54,191 nucleotides of DNA, taken from the NCBI GenBank assembly GCA_040357565.1, contig JBDODJ010000077.1. One strand, 5' to 3'. Both the position numbers and the translations under genes were made by a program. Shown in pieces: positions 1 through 10,156 of the stretch. A model generated the notes under the pieces. The model saw nothing but the letters and a program-made list of their open reading frames with translations. It did no database searches and was not told where the DNA came from. Numbering within the stretch: the first letter of the stretch is position 1; every line of letters begins with the position of its first letter. The DNA comes from Cercozoa sp. M6MM (lineage: Eukaryota > Endomyxa: Ascetosporea).

Positions 1-78
1 TCAAGCGAACAGAGCCAGCACCGAAGCCGATCACGCCAGTACCCTAGTGACGTGTCAGATATGGGTCGGGGGGGGGGG

Positions 79-178
79 NNNNNNNNNNNNNNNNNNNNNN
101 NNNNNNNNNNNNNNNNNNNNNNNNNNNNNNNNNNNNNNNNNNNNNNNNNNNNNNNNNNNNNNNNNNNNNNNNNNNNNN
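79..178. other. Assembly gap (100 N)
   Basis: A run of N directly follows a poly-G run at 68-78. It lies just downstream of the last visible exon of the minus-strand SPFH gene and may hide further 3' sequence of it. Confidence 0.97.
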
Positions 179-226
179 TCCTTAGCGGTTTCGCCCCGCC
201 CCCCAGATAAAAACAAAAGTAAATGG

Positions 227-1902
227 TCAAGGTACCTTCTTTTCAGCGACTCGTGTCTTCCACGTCTCGATTTGGATGTACTGATCCAATTGCGTCGGCT
301 GCAATGCATCATTCAGAGAACGTACAAAATGAAGAAACAAACGAAAGTTGCGAAACAAACCGAGAAGGCAAGACGCGTGGAAAGATCTTCAAACGACGCC
401 TGCAAAACACAAGTGCCAAAACAATAGCAGCAGATGTGGGACTCGTCCCACCTGCTTTTGACTCGTGACGTTGAGCAGACGCTCGGCAGAAGCCGCAGCG
501 ACAATAACCGTGGCGTTTTTCTGCTCACAGCAGCGCACATGCTCACACTTCACAGGTCATGTGATCGCTCGAGCCAGACAACAACACACCTGGGCTTCGG
601 ACGCGACAACGAGGGCATCGGCCTCGCCTTGCTTTAGCACGAGAGTCGCCTGCGCACGCAGCACCTGCGCCGTACGCTTCTCTCGCGAGGCGCTCTGCAG
701 CACGCCGACAATCACCTTGTCTGCGCACAGCACATACACGAAAGTAACACGAAAGTCGCAGAAGTACACCGCATGATTCGGGCAGTGGGAAGTGAATGCG
801 GGCGGACCAGTGACCTTGGCGTCAAACGCAGGTTCGAACTGAACCTTGCGCATCTGGAACGACTTCAACACAGCACCGTGCCTAAGGAACAGACAAAGAC
901 AGTAATTTGGCGAGCCCTAGAGCACAGTGAAACAACAGGTACACGGAGAGGACTTCCTTCACACGAATGGCCATATCTCTCGTGATTTCAGTGCGGCGAG
1001 TAAAGAACTCGGTCGACAGGAACGTCGTCGTTGATTCCTACAACAACAACACAACGTTCACACCAAAACAACATTCACACCAAAAAGCTGCACATTGTGC
1101 TGTGATTGCGGTGAACTTACCTTCATAGCCTCCTGCGACATGTCGGCGAACACCTCGTGGTAGTAGCGTTCGTCCGGGTCGCCGAACGTGAGGTACAAGT
1201 GACGCAGCTTGCTCGGCGTTAGCGCGTATGTAAAAGAAACGTCCAGGTACACATTCTGACCGTCCTTTGACCACGCCTGTTGTTGACATCCAATCATCTC
1301 TGCATCTGGTCATAAAGACGCGCCCCAAGCCAACACGCACCGTCAGAGACCCACGACTCTTCGTGTCAGAGAACGACGTCGTATCGTCCGGATTCGGCGT
1401 CTCCTGCATCAAATCAACGCATTGGAAACAGATTAAAAAAGCGGTTTCAACAAACGTACACCGCTGGAAGCGAACTCGACCAATTGCTCGTTTGTTGGGT
1501 AGACCACGTAGTGCTGTCCGACGCCCGAGAAGTAGCGTCCAGCTAAATGCGCGTTAAGTAGAGGAATGAAAGAGCAAGACCACACGTATCAAGAAAAAGG
1601 AAAGAACGCTACAGCCCTTGACGTCGCTGCCGATGTTTTGAGAGACCGTATTGTACTTGATACCCAACTCGTGAGTGCCGACCTAACGAGAACAAAGAGA
1701 CGGAACATAAGAACACTGGGCGACTCTCTTTGATACAACTGAAGAGCGAAAGTACTCGTGAAAACGACAGTCCAAAGAGAGTCAAAGAGGCGACTGCCAT
1801 GCAAGAAACCGGTCCGCGTATACGTGCTGCGGGATGCATATAACACAGGTTACCAATGACAAGGAAGCCAAACACTCCGCAGGTAATGTAGGGCGCGCTC
1901 AT
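227..1902 (-). CDS. SPFH/band-7 (prohibitin-like) membrane protein, multi-exon
   Basis: SPFH/band-7 proteins oligomerise on membranes as scaffolds; the exact role here is unknown. The likely start ATG at 1902 opens MSAPYITC followed by a hydrophobic segment (GVFGFLVIGNLCYM), an N-terminal membrane anchor. Following exons encode VGTHELGIKYNTVSQNIGSD (about 1682-1616), GRYFSGVGQHYVVYPTNEQL (about 1540-1460), then KDGQNVYLDVSFTYALTPSK with LYLTFGDPDERYYHEVF (about 1297-1121), the core SPFH signature. Later exons carry STEFFTRRTEITRDMAIRVK (about 1035-950), FQMRKVQFEPAFDAK, and an Ala/Gln-rich helical stretch (REKRTAQVLRAQATLVLKQG, about 725-590) typical of the coiled-coil after an SPFH domain. 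The last visible exon (DQYIQIETWKTRVAEKK) ends near 236. Reading on gives a stop at 227; alternatively the GT there is a donor and the gene continues into the assembly gap. Family assignment is firm, the C-terminus is not. It is divergent from the gene starting at 2270. Confidence 0.85.
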
Positions 1903-2269
1903 CCGCACTGCCAATTGTTCTCCTATACACCGAAACCACTCAGTATCGGCTTTGCTGATGTACAAGACCGGAGGGGCTAACGTAGACTCAATACCTGTCA
2001 GAAAAGCTCGAGCGAGGACCTGCCTAATACCAAAAGCCTCGCTGAATGAGCTCTACTGATGCACAAAAGGGACAAACTAAGGCATTGTACCTGTCAGAAA
2101 AGCTCACTGCTGCTTAGCGAGTTCCTAGGGGCCTGGGGCAATGAGTGCTCTTGATCGAAACCAGAAAACCAACTATTGTTGTCGATGCTTTGTTGTTAAG
2201 GGTGCGTTGTTGCATTGATTTCACGCCGATGACAGCGAAAGCACATAGTACACAAAGCACGTGCGGTAG
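1903..2269. promoter_or_regulatory. Divergent intergenic region
   Basis: About 370 bases separate the start of the minus-strand SPFH gene from the start of the plus-strand membrane-protein gene. It must hold both promoters. I see no clear TATA box. It contains a spaced 18-base direct repeat, listed separately. Confidence 0.5.
1992..2105. repeat. 18-base direct repeat, two copies 96 bases apart
   Basis: TACCTGTCAGAAAAGCTC occurs at 1992-2009 and again, identical, at 2088-2105, inside the divergent intergenic region. It could be a pair of regulatory-protein sites or the remnant of a local duplication. Confidence 0.8.
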
Positions 2270-2740
2270 ATGTCAAAGCAAACCAAACGAGGCGCCCAAG
2301 AGGCGCCGGCGGAACGCGGCGTCGAAGACGTCAATGTCGCCGAGATGATCGGACTGCGCGTCAAGGTGCATTCATTCGCACATCCCTGTGAAGTTGAAGT
2401 TCATGTGCTTTGGGGGTAATACATGATGTGCTGTTTCTGTGATGAACCAGGAAGAGCACGAGATCGTGTACATGGATGACTTGAATGCGCCCGAGGCACG
2501 TAAATTCCCGGACGCAATGTTTCAGCACCAGAGTTTCGCGCACTTGTTGACCAAGTGCTACGCTGTATGTCTTCTTCTGAGTCGCCTTGCGAGAGCTGTC
2601 ACACGTGCTACTTCTGTGACTGTGTTTCTATCTGTGGGTAGGCCTTGCACCTGCCGGTCATCATCAACCCACCAGCCTGGAGGCAGATGCTACACCGCCT
2701 GTTGCCACGACACTCTGATCCGTATACTGTTCAGCATTGC

Positions 2741-2786
<46 letters not shown>

Positions 2787-2810
2787 CGTCCTTTTTCTGT
2801 CATCTGTCTA

Positions 2811-2874
<64 letters not shown>

Positions 2875-3217
2875 GTGTTGTGTTGCAGTACCCTATGGCA
2901 AGACGACACACCAGGCTCTTTCTTGGCTCTTTCTTTGGCGAGGTGCTCCCCTGCTACCGGTCGGTTGGTTGGGTAGTTATGAGGGGTGATGATGTGCTAG
3001 GCATGGCTTCTGTGACCTCCCTCGGGCAATGGTGTGGACCACCGCTGCCTACATTGGCTCGTTTAAACTGCTGTACGCTCGCTGTATGAATAAACCGGTC
3101 CCTGTGAGTCCGAATTGCCCAACCCTACTGCAGCAAGAACACGCCGTACCGTAATTTCTGCCACCTGATCGGCGTCAGCACTTTCGTACAGAGTTTTTTC
3201 GTCTGGTTTTTACTTTC

Positions 3218-3279
<62 letters not shown>

Positions 3280-3722
3280 CTGAATAGTGCGCCTTGAATT
3301 GGCTCGTCAAGCCCGTGCTAGACCGCGCTGTGGTGAATCAGCTGGTGGACGGAGACTTCTTCCTCGCCGCTCTCTACGTACACCGTGCCTGCCTCCTGAG
3401 TACCCAGGCAGATGTGTTCCTACTCTGGCGTGCTTGTAGCGAGCCAACCTGCGAGCAGCTCTGGAGTACACATCGACGCCGCTCCTCGTGCGGCTGTCGC
3501 GCAAGCAGCGCGCGCGCATCACGGACGACTTCCAAGGCGAGCGTGCTATCCATGTGGTATACTCATCTCGACCATATCCGGCACGTTGTTTTTTGTTTAT
3601 CATAAGATCGTTGGTGCTCCCTTGAGCAGAAGCTCGCCCAGATGGCACAGGACGACGCGGACTGGGTTGCCTCACACCACGACTACGCCCTTAAGTGGCT
3701 CGCCACCGCCAAGCCTCTTTAA
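2270..3722 (+). CDS. Unrecognised multi-exon membrane protein
   Basis: I do not recognise the family. The model starts at ATG 2270 (MSKQTKRGAQEAPAERGVED, a hydrophilic N-terminus). It then joins exons that keep frame across GT-AG introns: about 2451-2564 (IVYMDDLNAPEARKFPDAMF), 2642-2710 (HLPVIINPPAWRQMLHRLLP), 2887-2940, 3000-3107 (DLPRAMVWTTAAYIGSFKLL), 3139-3220 (NTPYRNFCHLIGVSTF then VQSFFVWFLLSI), 3289-3380 (WLVKPVLDRAVVNQLVDGDF), 3438-3554 (RANLRAALEYTSTPLLVRLS) and 3632-3722 (ending LKWLATAKPL and a TAA). The product is about 290 residues with one or two hydrophobic segments near the middle. Three introns hold long (TG)n tracts. It lies 206 bases upstream of the HMCES gene on the same strand. 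Real coding is likely from codon structure and frame continuity; function is unknown. Confidence 0.65.
2743..2872 (+). repeat. (TG)n microsatellites in an intron
   Basis: Two (TG)n tracts, about 2743-2785 and 2815-2872, flank a short pyrimidine-rich spacer. They lie in one intron of the 2270-3722 gene, on its sense strand. Confidence 0.95.
3221..3277 (+). repeat. (TG)n microsatellite in an intron
   Basis: An uninterrupted (TG)n tract begins at the exon end encoding WFLLSI. Together with the short TTTCTGAATAG acceptor it makes up almost the whole intron. Confidence 0.95.
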
Positions 3723-3928
3723 AATCGAATGCACGCAGTCAGGCAGTGCCCTGCTACCGAGCCAATCTGTTTATCGAACGTGACTTTATACGATATTTCG
3801 TTGAACTGCCGACCGAACGTGAGCGCGTCAAGTCAACCCAACGCACTGCAAGTCTCAGACGGGCATCCGTTCGTCCCGCGAAAAAACTGAAGTCAACGAG
3901 CAACAAGGGAAAACTTAAACCTTAGCGC

Positions 3929-5594
3929 ATGTGTGGACGCATAGCAAACGGTAGGACTGCAGCGCAGATCCAAAAGTGAGTTGTTTACACACTTAAGGTT
4001 GTATTTATTTTCCTGTATAGGGACGATTTGTTTCGCATGTAGCTTGGTTGGAGGAGGGCATGTCGTGAGATATACCAGTGCCCCTGCGCCGCAGGCGAAC
4101 TACAACTGTGGTCCTGCGCAACAGTCAACTGTTGTGTGGATGTGCAACGAAGCTGCGTACTGTTTCTACCATGGTGTTTCTTGTTTTCGATCAAATACAC
4201 AAAAATGACACCATAGGACCCCGAGCAAGCTTGATCGCAGCAACTCACTTCAGGTGGAATCTGCCAAGGAGGTGATCCCGCAAGAGGAGGTGCAACCGTG
4301 CCTCCCAACCGATACTGACTCCAGTGCGATGGACAAGCTACTCGTGCAAAGCATGCAGGTCAGCTCTCCTGTACATCGGCTACTGTGACTCTTTCATAGC
4401 AATCACCTGCACAGTTTGGACTCATCCCTAGCTTCAGCAAGACTGGCAAAATGGTAGCATCATTGCAGTGCGTGTGTTTCGTGCTTTTCTGAACAAACTT
4501 GAAACGGTGTGCTTGCCAGGAGTACACGACCTTCAACGCGCGCAGCGAAACTGTGCAGGAGAAGCACATGTACCGAAGACTCGTGCGAACACGTCGTTGC
4601 CTTGTGCCTATTGATGGGTATGCATTTATCCTTTCTTGTAATATGTTTGTTTGAGGTGTGCTCATGTACACATGTACACTTGTACAGGTTTTACGAGTGG
4701 GACAAGAAGGCTTCGCGCAGCACTCCGTACTTTATCAAATCTGCCCGCTATGTGCCGTCGCAGGTGCTGCCTGCCAAGGACGATTGCAAGCAGGAGAGTG
4801 CCGACCATGTGTTGTGGTGCCGCTTTGTTTTGGCTGTGCCGTTTCTTATTCACTTGTGTATGTGTTCGTGAGTCAGGTTGGCCGCCATGTTTGACGTGTG
4901 GCACTCAAACGACCCTGCGGAACCTCCGCTTTTCAGCTTCACGGTGCTCACGACGAACTCTGGCCAGAAACTCGGCTGGTTGCACGATCGTCAACCAATC
5001 ACGCTGGACACGCCCGAGGCACGCTGGCGGTGGCTCAACTCACAGAACGACTTTGAGTCCCTGAAGGACCTTATCGGCCCGTCATCTGCTATTGCTTGGC
5101 ACGAGGTACGTAGCCCTTTCTTGGCTCTAAAACAACGTCATTGTCGAGTTTTTAATCTGCAGGTATCGGCTCAAGTGCTCGCAAATCGTTCAGAGACGTC
5201 AGCAAAATGTACCTGGGTGCTTTTTTTTGCAAAACCTGTCCTTGGTAATTGTTGTCCCGCTGTTGGTAGGCGTTGAGTCAATCGACGTTGTTCGCAAACG
5301 AGCCTTCAACAAAGGCTTAGGTACACTCAAAATCACTCGGTGTTCTCTTCCGCACGATTTATTCTTCGTCCAGGCCGTTTCTTCAAGGTCGTGCCCAAGG
5401 CGACAAAGAAAAAGAGCACGAAGCCTGCAGGCGAAGCCACCGAAACAATGAAAGCACTATCAACAGGTGACTTCGACTCAAAACAAGATCCGTCTGGGAC
5501 TAGCACCAGCACGGACCGTGCTGTCGGTGACGGATCAAATGGCTCGTCAATAGTCGACCTCACGGGTCCCGATCGCGACACCTCCGGCTCGTGA
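3929..5594 (+). CDS. HMCES: HMCES/SRAP-domain DNA-protein crosslink enzyme
   Basis: SRAP proteins bind abasic sites in single-stranded DNA and form a covalent thiazolidine crosslink through the N-terminal cysteine, shielding the lesion. The start at 3929 gives MCGRIANGRTAAQIQ, so catalytic Cys2 is next to the initiator Met, which fixes the start. Later exons carry NYNCGPAQQSTVV (about 4100), FGLIPSFSKTGKM (4420-4452, the usual WGLVPSW region), FNARSETVQEK (about 4525, the conserved NARSE), CLVPIDG then FYEWDKK (4600-4710, with the active-site Glu), LAAMFDVWHSNDP (about 4877), LGWLHDRQP (about 4973, with the active-site His) and SSAIAWHEVS. The final exon (5373-5594) is a low-complexity Lys/Ser/Thr/Asp tail ending TSGS and TGA at 5592-5594. 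The catalytic set Cys, Asn, Glu, His looks intact. Roughly eight introns, all short. Confidence 0.93.
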
Positions 5595-5759
5595 GTGGAG
5601 TTGTGCTAGCTACAGCATGCGCACCATGACACAAAAGTCGACGGAATCCTACCGTATAGTGAGCTGATAAAACCGAGCCAACAATTCCGTTCGTCGTGTC
5701 TTGCTTTTATGAGAAGACGATAGCCGGTGAGCTGCTCATAAAAGTTCAACAAAACATGG

Positions 5760-6171
5760 TTACGGTGCTGCCACGCGGCCTTCTTTGTCGCGGATACTGC
5801 GCGCGTACTGGTACTTGGCGTCTGAGCAGATGATCAAAGCAACAACATACGAACGGGAGAGAAAACATACCAAACAAGCCCAAGAACTGCGGCACACTCA
5901 TGCGGTGAGTGGTGCTGTCCTCGAATGCACCGAGTCTGCCTGCACCCCACCACCGCGCTGTTGAATTATAAATGGTATGCACGGAAGCCAGGGATAAATA
6001 GAGGGAAACTATCGGGTGCTAAACGGAAGGCGAAGGGATGCTGAACGGGGTAAGAGGTACAACGGATAAGCACGATGGGGTTAAATTTAAACGAAGGTTA
6101 AACGGGGGATAAATGAAAATGGATCCGAGTGATAGCTAGAACATACCTGGGAGAGTAGAAACGCAACTCAT
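5760..6171 (-). CDS. Small 51-residue protein, or C-terminal exons of the next gene
   Basis: Three exons keep frame on the minus strand: ATG at 6171 (MSCVSTLP), an exon at about 5942-5875 (RLGAFEDSTTHRMSVPQFLG) and an exon at about 5823-5760 (AKYQYARSIRDKEGRVAAP, then TAA). The first intron is about 200 bases and pyrimidine-rich in the sense direction; the second is about 50 bases. The ATG lies only 37 bases beyond the stop of the minus-strand gene at 6209. A GTTTCT donor inside that gene's last exon would splice into the same frame, so these exons may instead be its C-terminus. I do not recognise the sequence and it has no membrane segment. Confidence 0.45.
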
Positions 6172-6208
6172 CAGCAACCAAACAAAACCGCAGTTTGGTT
6201 GTATAAAT

Positions 6209-7667
6209 TTACGCTCGGAGAAACTTATAGCAAACAAGGTCTCGAACCGTCGAGCCGACACTCTTGAATTTTGTGCTCCCCCATTGCCAGAACTGACAAT
6301 AAACACAAGGTACATCAGTATTTGTTATGGCAAAGATCTCGTACTTCTTGGATGTGCCGGGTTTGAAACCGACCGCCTGAAGGCACTTCATCTCGTCCAT
6401 CAACAAGATCCACTGCCCAGTCACATCCTCATGAGCTCTGACTAGTAGTGCTGGTATCTCAGGAATTAGTTCCCTGCAGGGTATCGGTGGTTCACACGAC
6501 AAAGCAGCATCGACAACAACAACTTTTTATACTGTCAAAATTACTGTAAATATGTTCGACCTATCGAAACTCAGTCATCGTGCAGCGACGAATACCTGCA
6601 CCACCGTGAAATCCCTGAAAGTGTTCAGGCGCGATAAGAGGGGCTGCAACAGGCAAGCGGTCAACAGAAAACATAGTAAATTTACAGAAGCAAGGTCCAA
6701 AACGTACACCCATCACGTTCTTCTGGCGCATTTCGTCTAGGACAGTCGTTAGCTGTCGCTCCGATACTAAACGAATTTCGGTGCATTGCAAAAAAGGCAT
6801 CAGTCAAAACCACGAAAGGAACGCACCCTCACTGCGTACATGGCGTACTCTGCCTCAATCTGTTCCCCAGAGTCAGCTGTATGGGTATGTTGCGACAAGG
6901 AACATGAATTTACCATGCTGCGGCGCATCCGACACTGTGTGCTGATCGGGATGAGCCAGGCGTCTTCAGCCAGCCGCGAGTTGCTGCGCAGCATACGCTG
7001 CACGAATGCGAACGCGGGCAACCTGTGGTTAACAGTACGGGTGACGCAGTAGCTACATTATTTAAACATTGTACGAACGGTAGTGATCAGGAATGTGCGG
7101 TTTCACGAGCTCGTAACGGAGCTCGGTCATGGCAGGTGACTCTTGCATTGTATGCCTGCACCAACGAGGATCACCATACACACACACACACACAAGCACG
7201 CACACACACACGTACATCAAAAGTACGGTACCACCAAACTTGCGGGACTGCGTCATCCTTCTCGAGGCGCGCGGTAGCACGCTGTGCGTCGCGGGCTGCG
7301 ATACCTGCACAGATACACAAATCGGATGCATGAACACAAAGGCAACAATAGCTACAGATGACTCGGTTACGGAAGGGCCTGCATGCGCGCAGTCGTGCTC
7401 GCAATATGGTCGCGGATGGCGCGTGAGCGGTGGCGCCTCTCCGCCACGGCTTGCAGAACGTCGTTTGCACGTCCTGTGAGTGCACGAATGTGCCGCTGCG
7501 TTGGGTCCAGGGCCTGCGCAACCACCGTGGCGGCAGCGGCGGCTGTGCCTGCCGTCACCAGTGTTGGCACGAACTGCAGGGTGTCGACTCAGGTGAGCCC
7601 ATGATAGTAAGAGAAGCCCGTGGTTGCACGGTAGCTCTCTCGTGTATCGCTGGTGTGCTTCGTGCAT
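6209..7667 (-). CDS. Unrecognised multi-exon protein
   Basis: No family recognised. Exon-like stretches with flanking AG/GT sites, in minus-strand order: about 7570-7382 (TAGTAAAAATVVAQAL, then ALTGRANDVLQAVAERRH, a hydrophobic/alanine segment followed by a helical one), 7305-7210 (AQRATARLEKDDAVPQVWWY), 7130-7075 (MTELRYELVKPHIPDHY), 7020-6912 (FVQRMLRSNSRLAEDAWLIP), 6880-6825 (SGEQIEAEYAMYAV), 6790-6710 (IRLVSERQLTTVLDEMRQKN), 6646-6600 (PLIAPEHFQGFHG), 6480-6322 (IPEIPALLVRAHEDVTGQWI) and 6292-6209 (FWQWGSTKFKSVGSTVRDLV, ending in TAA). I could not reconcile all exon phases, notably at 6560-6490, so the model is approximate and may be two genes. One intron carries an (AC)n tract on the plus strand at about 7176-7212. 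The start is not resolved; 7667 is only the first in-frame ATG. Confidence 0.4.
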
Positions 7668-8051
7668 GTCGATGCCAGTGAGAGGGCGGCGATCGAAGCG
7701 TTCCGTCTCGCGCCCCGACTACGCGGCTGAGATAGTATTCGGAGGCGTGAGTTCCGCTGTCCTGTCCTTTCGCCTTCTTGACCGTGACTTGCCTGCATAG
7801 GAACCTGCTAAGGCCGAGGACGATGCGACACTTGCCGCAGACGTCGAGAGCGACGAAAACGAAACAACAAGAAGCCGAAGCGCGCGAAGTGCCTAAAGAA
7901 GAGGCGTGGTCGCAGGCCCCAAAATAGATCCGACTCTTCTCTTGTAGCGACGGTAACTGAGGTTTCACTCCTAGTTTGATATCGATCTCCGAACGTTACT
8001 ACAGTCCTTACGGCGCTGCGCAGGCCGGCACACGGCACTGTTGGAAGTACA

Positions 8052-9535
8052 TGAAGCACGGTAGCTTTTGTCTCCTCAGCAACCTGTTTGTTGGTACTGT
8101 GCTGTATATCACTCGTTTGTGCGATCGATGCTCCTCATTCAGCCCCTGACTGGCGCATCCTGCACCATGACTACCCTGTGCCGGGAGGCACTATCGACCA
8201 GAGCGCAGGTGTCCTCCGCAACCCGATCATGCGCAGCTGTCTCAGCGTGGTACTGTTATCTCCCTCTCATGCCTCCCCGATTTACTTGTACACTTCGTAC
8301 TATAGCACGCCCAGAACGGGTACAAGGTTGCGGTGTCTACCTCACCCCGCCTTCCTGAAAGTACGAGTAGCATTACGAATCATGCCTCGACTGTCATCGA
8401 ATTCCCTTGCCCCTGTAGCCCAAGTCTGCGTTGCAGTTGCGTCGTTGCGAGGGGACGCCCTGGCACGCTGTCGAACACGTGATGAACGACTTACAGGTAC
8501 TAACTGCACCTGTTGTCACATTCACCACCTCATGTCCCTGCATCATCTTGTGGGCGTTCGATCGCGCGCGCGCCGAGCACGCGGTGCACACAATCAAGGG
8601 TATCACACGCTCCGCTATGTCGAATGTGGTGCTCTAGTCCCCGAAGTATGGGATTCGGCACGCGAGACGTACCGTGGCGGACGTGCGCATGACTTGCATC
8701 AGAAGGTAATCTGCAACATCGTCAACACGGTTGAGGTATTTGTTGCTCTGTCGGTTTGTCGAGTGGCTATCGCTTCTGTCGTTCTAGCTCCGTGCTTTCC
8801 TGCGCGGCAACCGTGCCTTCATGCGCCGCGGCATTGCCGTCAGACGCATCACCAAGAACGACGCTGCCCGCCGTCTCCTTTTTGACAGAATCCGCACGGA
8901 TGTTTCTACATTTATCCCAGACCCTCGTTCTTGGTCGTCGTTCTTGGTGATGCGTCTGACCGTATCTGCAATCCCGTGCTAGCACAAGGGTGCTCAGACG
9001 CGTGTATCATGTCGACCGAAGAGTGTACGAGCTCTGAGAGGCCGCCGCCTCGTTCTGCTGGGCTGGCGGCCCGGTCGAAAGCCTCTTGGCTTGACCGAGA
9101 GAATTCGTTCTGCGGTACCGGCCCTTTAGGTTCTGGTTTGTCTTTATATGCCAGCTGTAAACTTAGCTTCGGACGCTGAAGCGCCAGAGCCCGAAAAAAA
9201 GAAACGCAAGGCAAACTCGGTACCCTTTCTAACTTACATCACCCACGGTCTTGTCGAACACAGCACATAGCACAAATGTAGCGCGACGCGGCGAAGGTTA
9301 CCGACATCGAGACGGGACTATTTGGGAAGCTGTATCCTGTCCCATGTTTATCTGTGCATGCTGGTGTAGCTTATCGGCTATGTAGGCAGAACGAAGACGC
9401 CATTGTGTCCCTGCTGACGTCGGCACGACGACAGTCACCCGAGGTTCGTTGCTGATGCTCCTGTATTAACACTGTTGATAATGACACGGGTGAGAGCAGC
9501 CTGCAGCCGCTGCTGTGCCGGCACCAGCGCAGTAA
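8052..9535 (+). CDS. Unrecognised basic protein, tentative multi-exon model
   Basis: Family not recognised. A possible start at 8052 (MKHGSFCLLSNLFV) splices in frame to about 8147-8242 (PDWRILHHDYPVPGGTIDQS). Candidate later exons are about 8301-8322 (HAQNGYK), 8420-8495 (LRRCEGTPWHAVEHVMNDLQ), 8637-8705 (PEVWDSARETYRGGRAHDLH), 8790-8920 (LRAFLRGNRAFMRRGIAVRR), a basic stretch near 9010-9110 (RGRRLVLLGWRPGRKPLGLT), a Lys-rich patch near 9180-9220 (EAPEPEKKKRKANS, like a nuclear localisation signal), 9283-9345, 9393-9443, and a last exon ending AAAVPAPAQ and TAA at 9533-9535. The phases between several of these exons are not all consistent, so only the strand and approximate extent are supported. 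An upstream acidic or basic stretch at 7800-7950 may be a 5' exon. A 25-base inverted repeat lies within it. Confidence 0.35.
8839..8960. repeat. Perfect 25-base inverted repeat with a 72-base loop
   Basis: Bases 8839-8863 (GTCAGACGCATCACCAAGAA and five more) are exactly complementary to 8936-8960. The arms overlap the exon encoding RRITKNDAARRLL and sequence just after it. In RNA this would fold as a long stable hairpin. Confidence 0.9.
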
Positions 9536-10156
9536 GTTACTATCGTCCTCAAAATCGTCATTAACGCCATCCGACGTGAGACGCAACAACGCAACACGAC
9601 GGTTCAGTTGTCTGAACAATAGACTATCGGGTTTCCCGTCCTCATTTTCGCAAAGTACGTAGATACAATATTAGTCGAGATCGGTAGGGTATTTTTGAGC
9701 CAAACAACTCATTAACACTCAAACACTGGCGCCGGCGTCTGTGAACCTATCATGTAACGATATGAAATCAGCGCAGTCGCGGCGCAGCAGTGTTCACGGT
9801 TTCGTCTCGTTCGATATATGTAAATTTACATGCGACGCAATCGGATGCACATATAAATATTTAGTTAACCCCAGTGGACGTCACTTGGATATTCAAATAA
9901 TAACTAATCCGCCCAATTCTTCGCGACGAACACCATGTAGACGTGCAAGATTATAAAGCAAATCCACAAGATCGAGATCAGAAGCTACACACAATGGACA
10001 CCATGATGCACATTCAACAAGACAGTATGGTAAGGCATGGTACCACTCCATCGATCAGAGCAAGTACAATGTTGACAAGCCAGATCACCGCAAGGATAGC
10101 AAACGCTCTACAGTAGTTACAACTTGTAAACTTAACAGTTAGGGTCCTCAAAGAGT
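9536..10156. other. Intergenic stretch with no supported gene
   Basis: This stretch is less GC-rich than its surroundings. Short open frames exist, but none has codon bias, splice-site support or a recognisable motif. It probably holds the 3' flanks of the two convergent genes on either side. Confidence 0.5.

Noticed and set aside
2439-3089. Long plus-strand open frame with Cys-Val repeats
   Set aside because: The Cys-Val run is a translated (TG)n microsatellite. The frame reads through introns; only parts of it are exons.
8088-8885. Single 265-codon plus-strand open frame
   Set aside because: Its composition changes along its length and good exon-like segments lie in other frames with splice sites. 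It appears to mix exons and introns.
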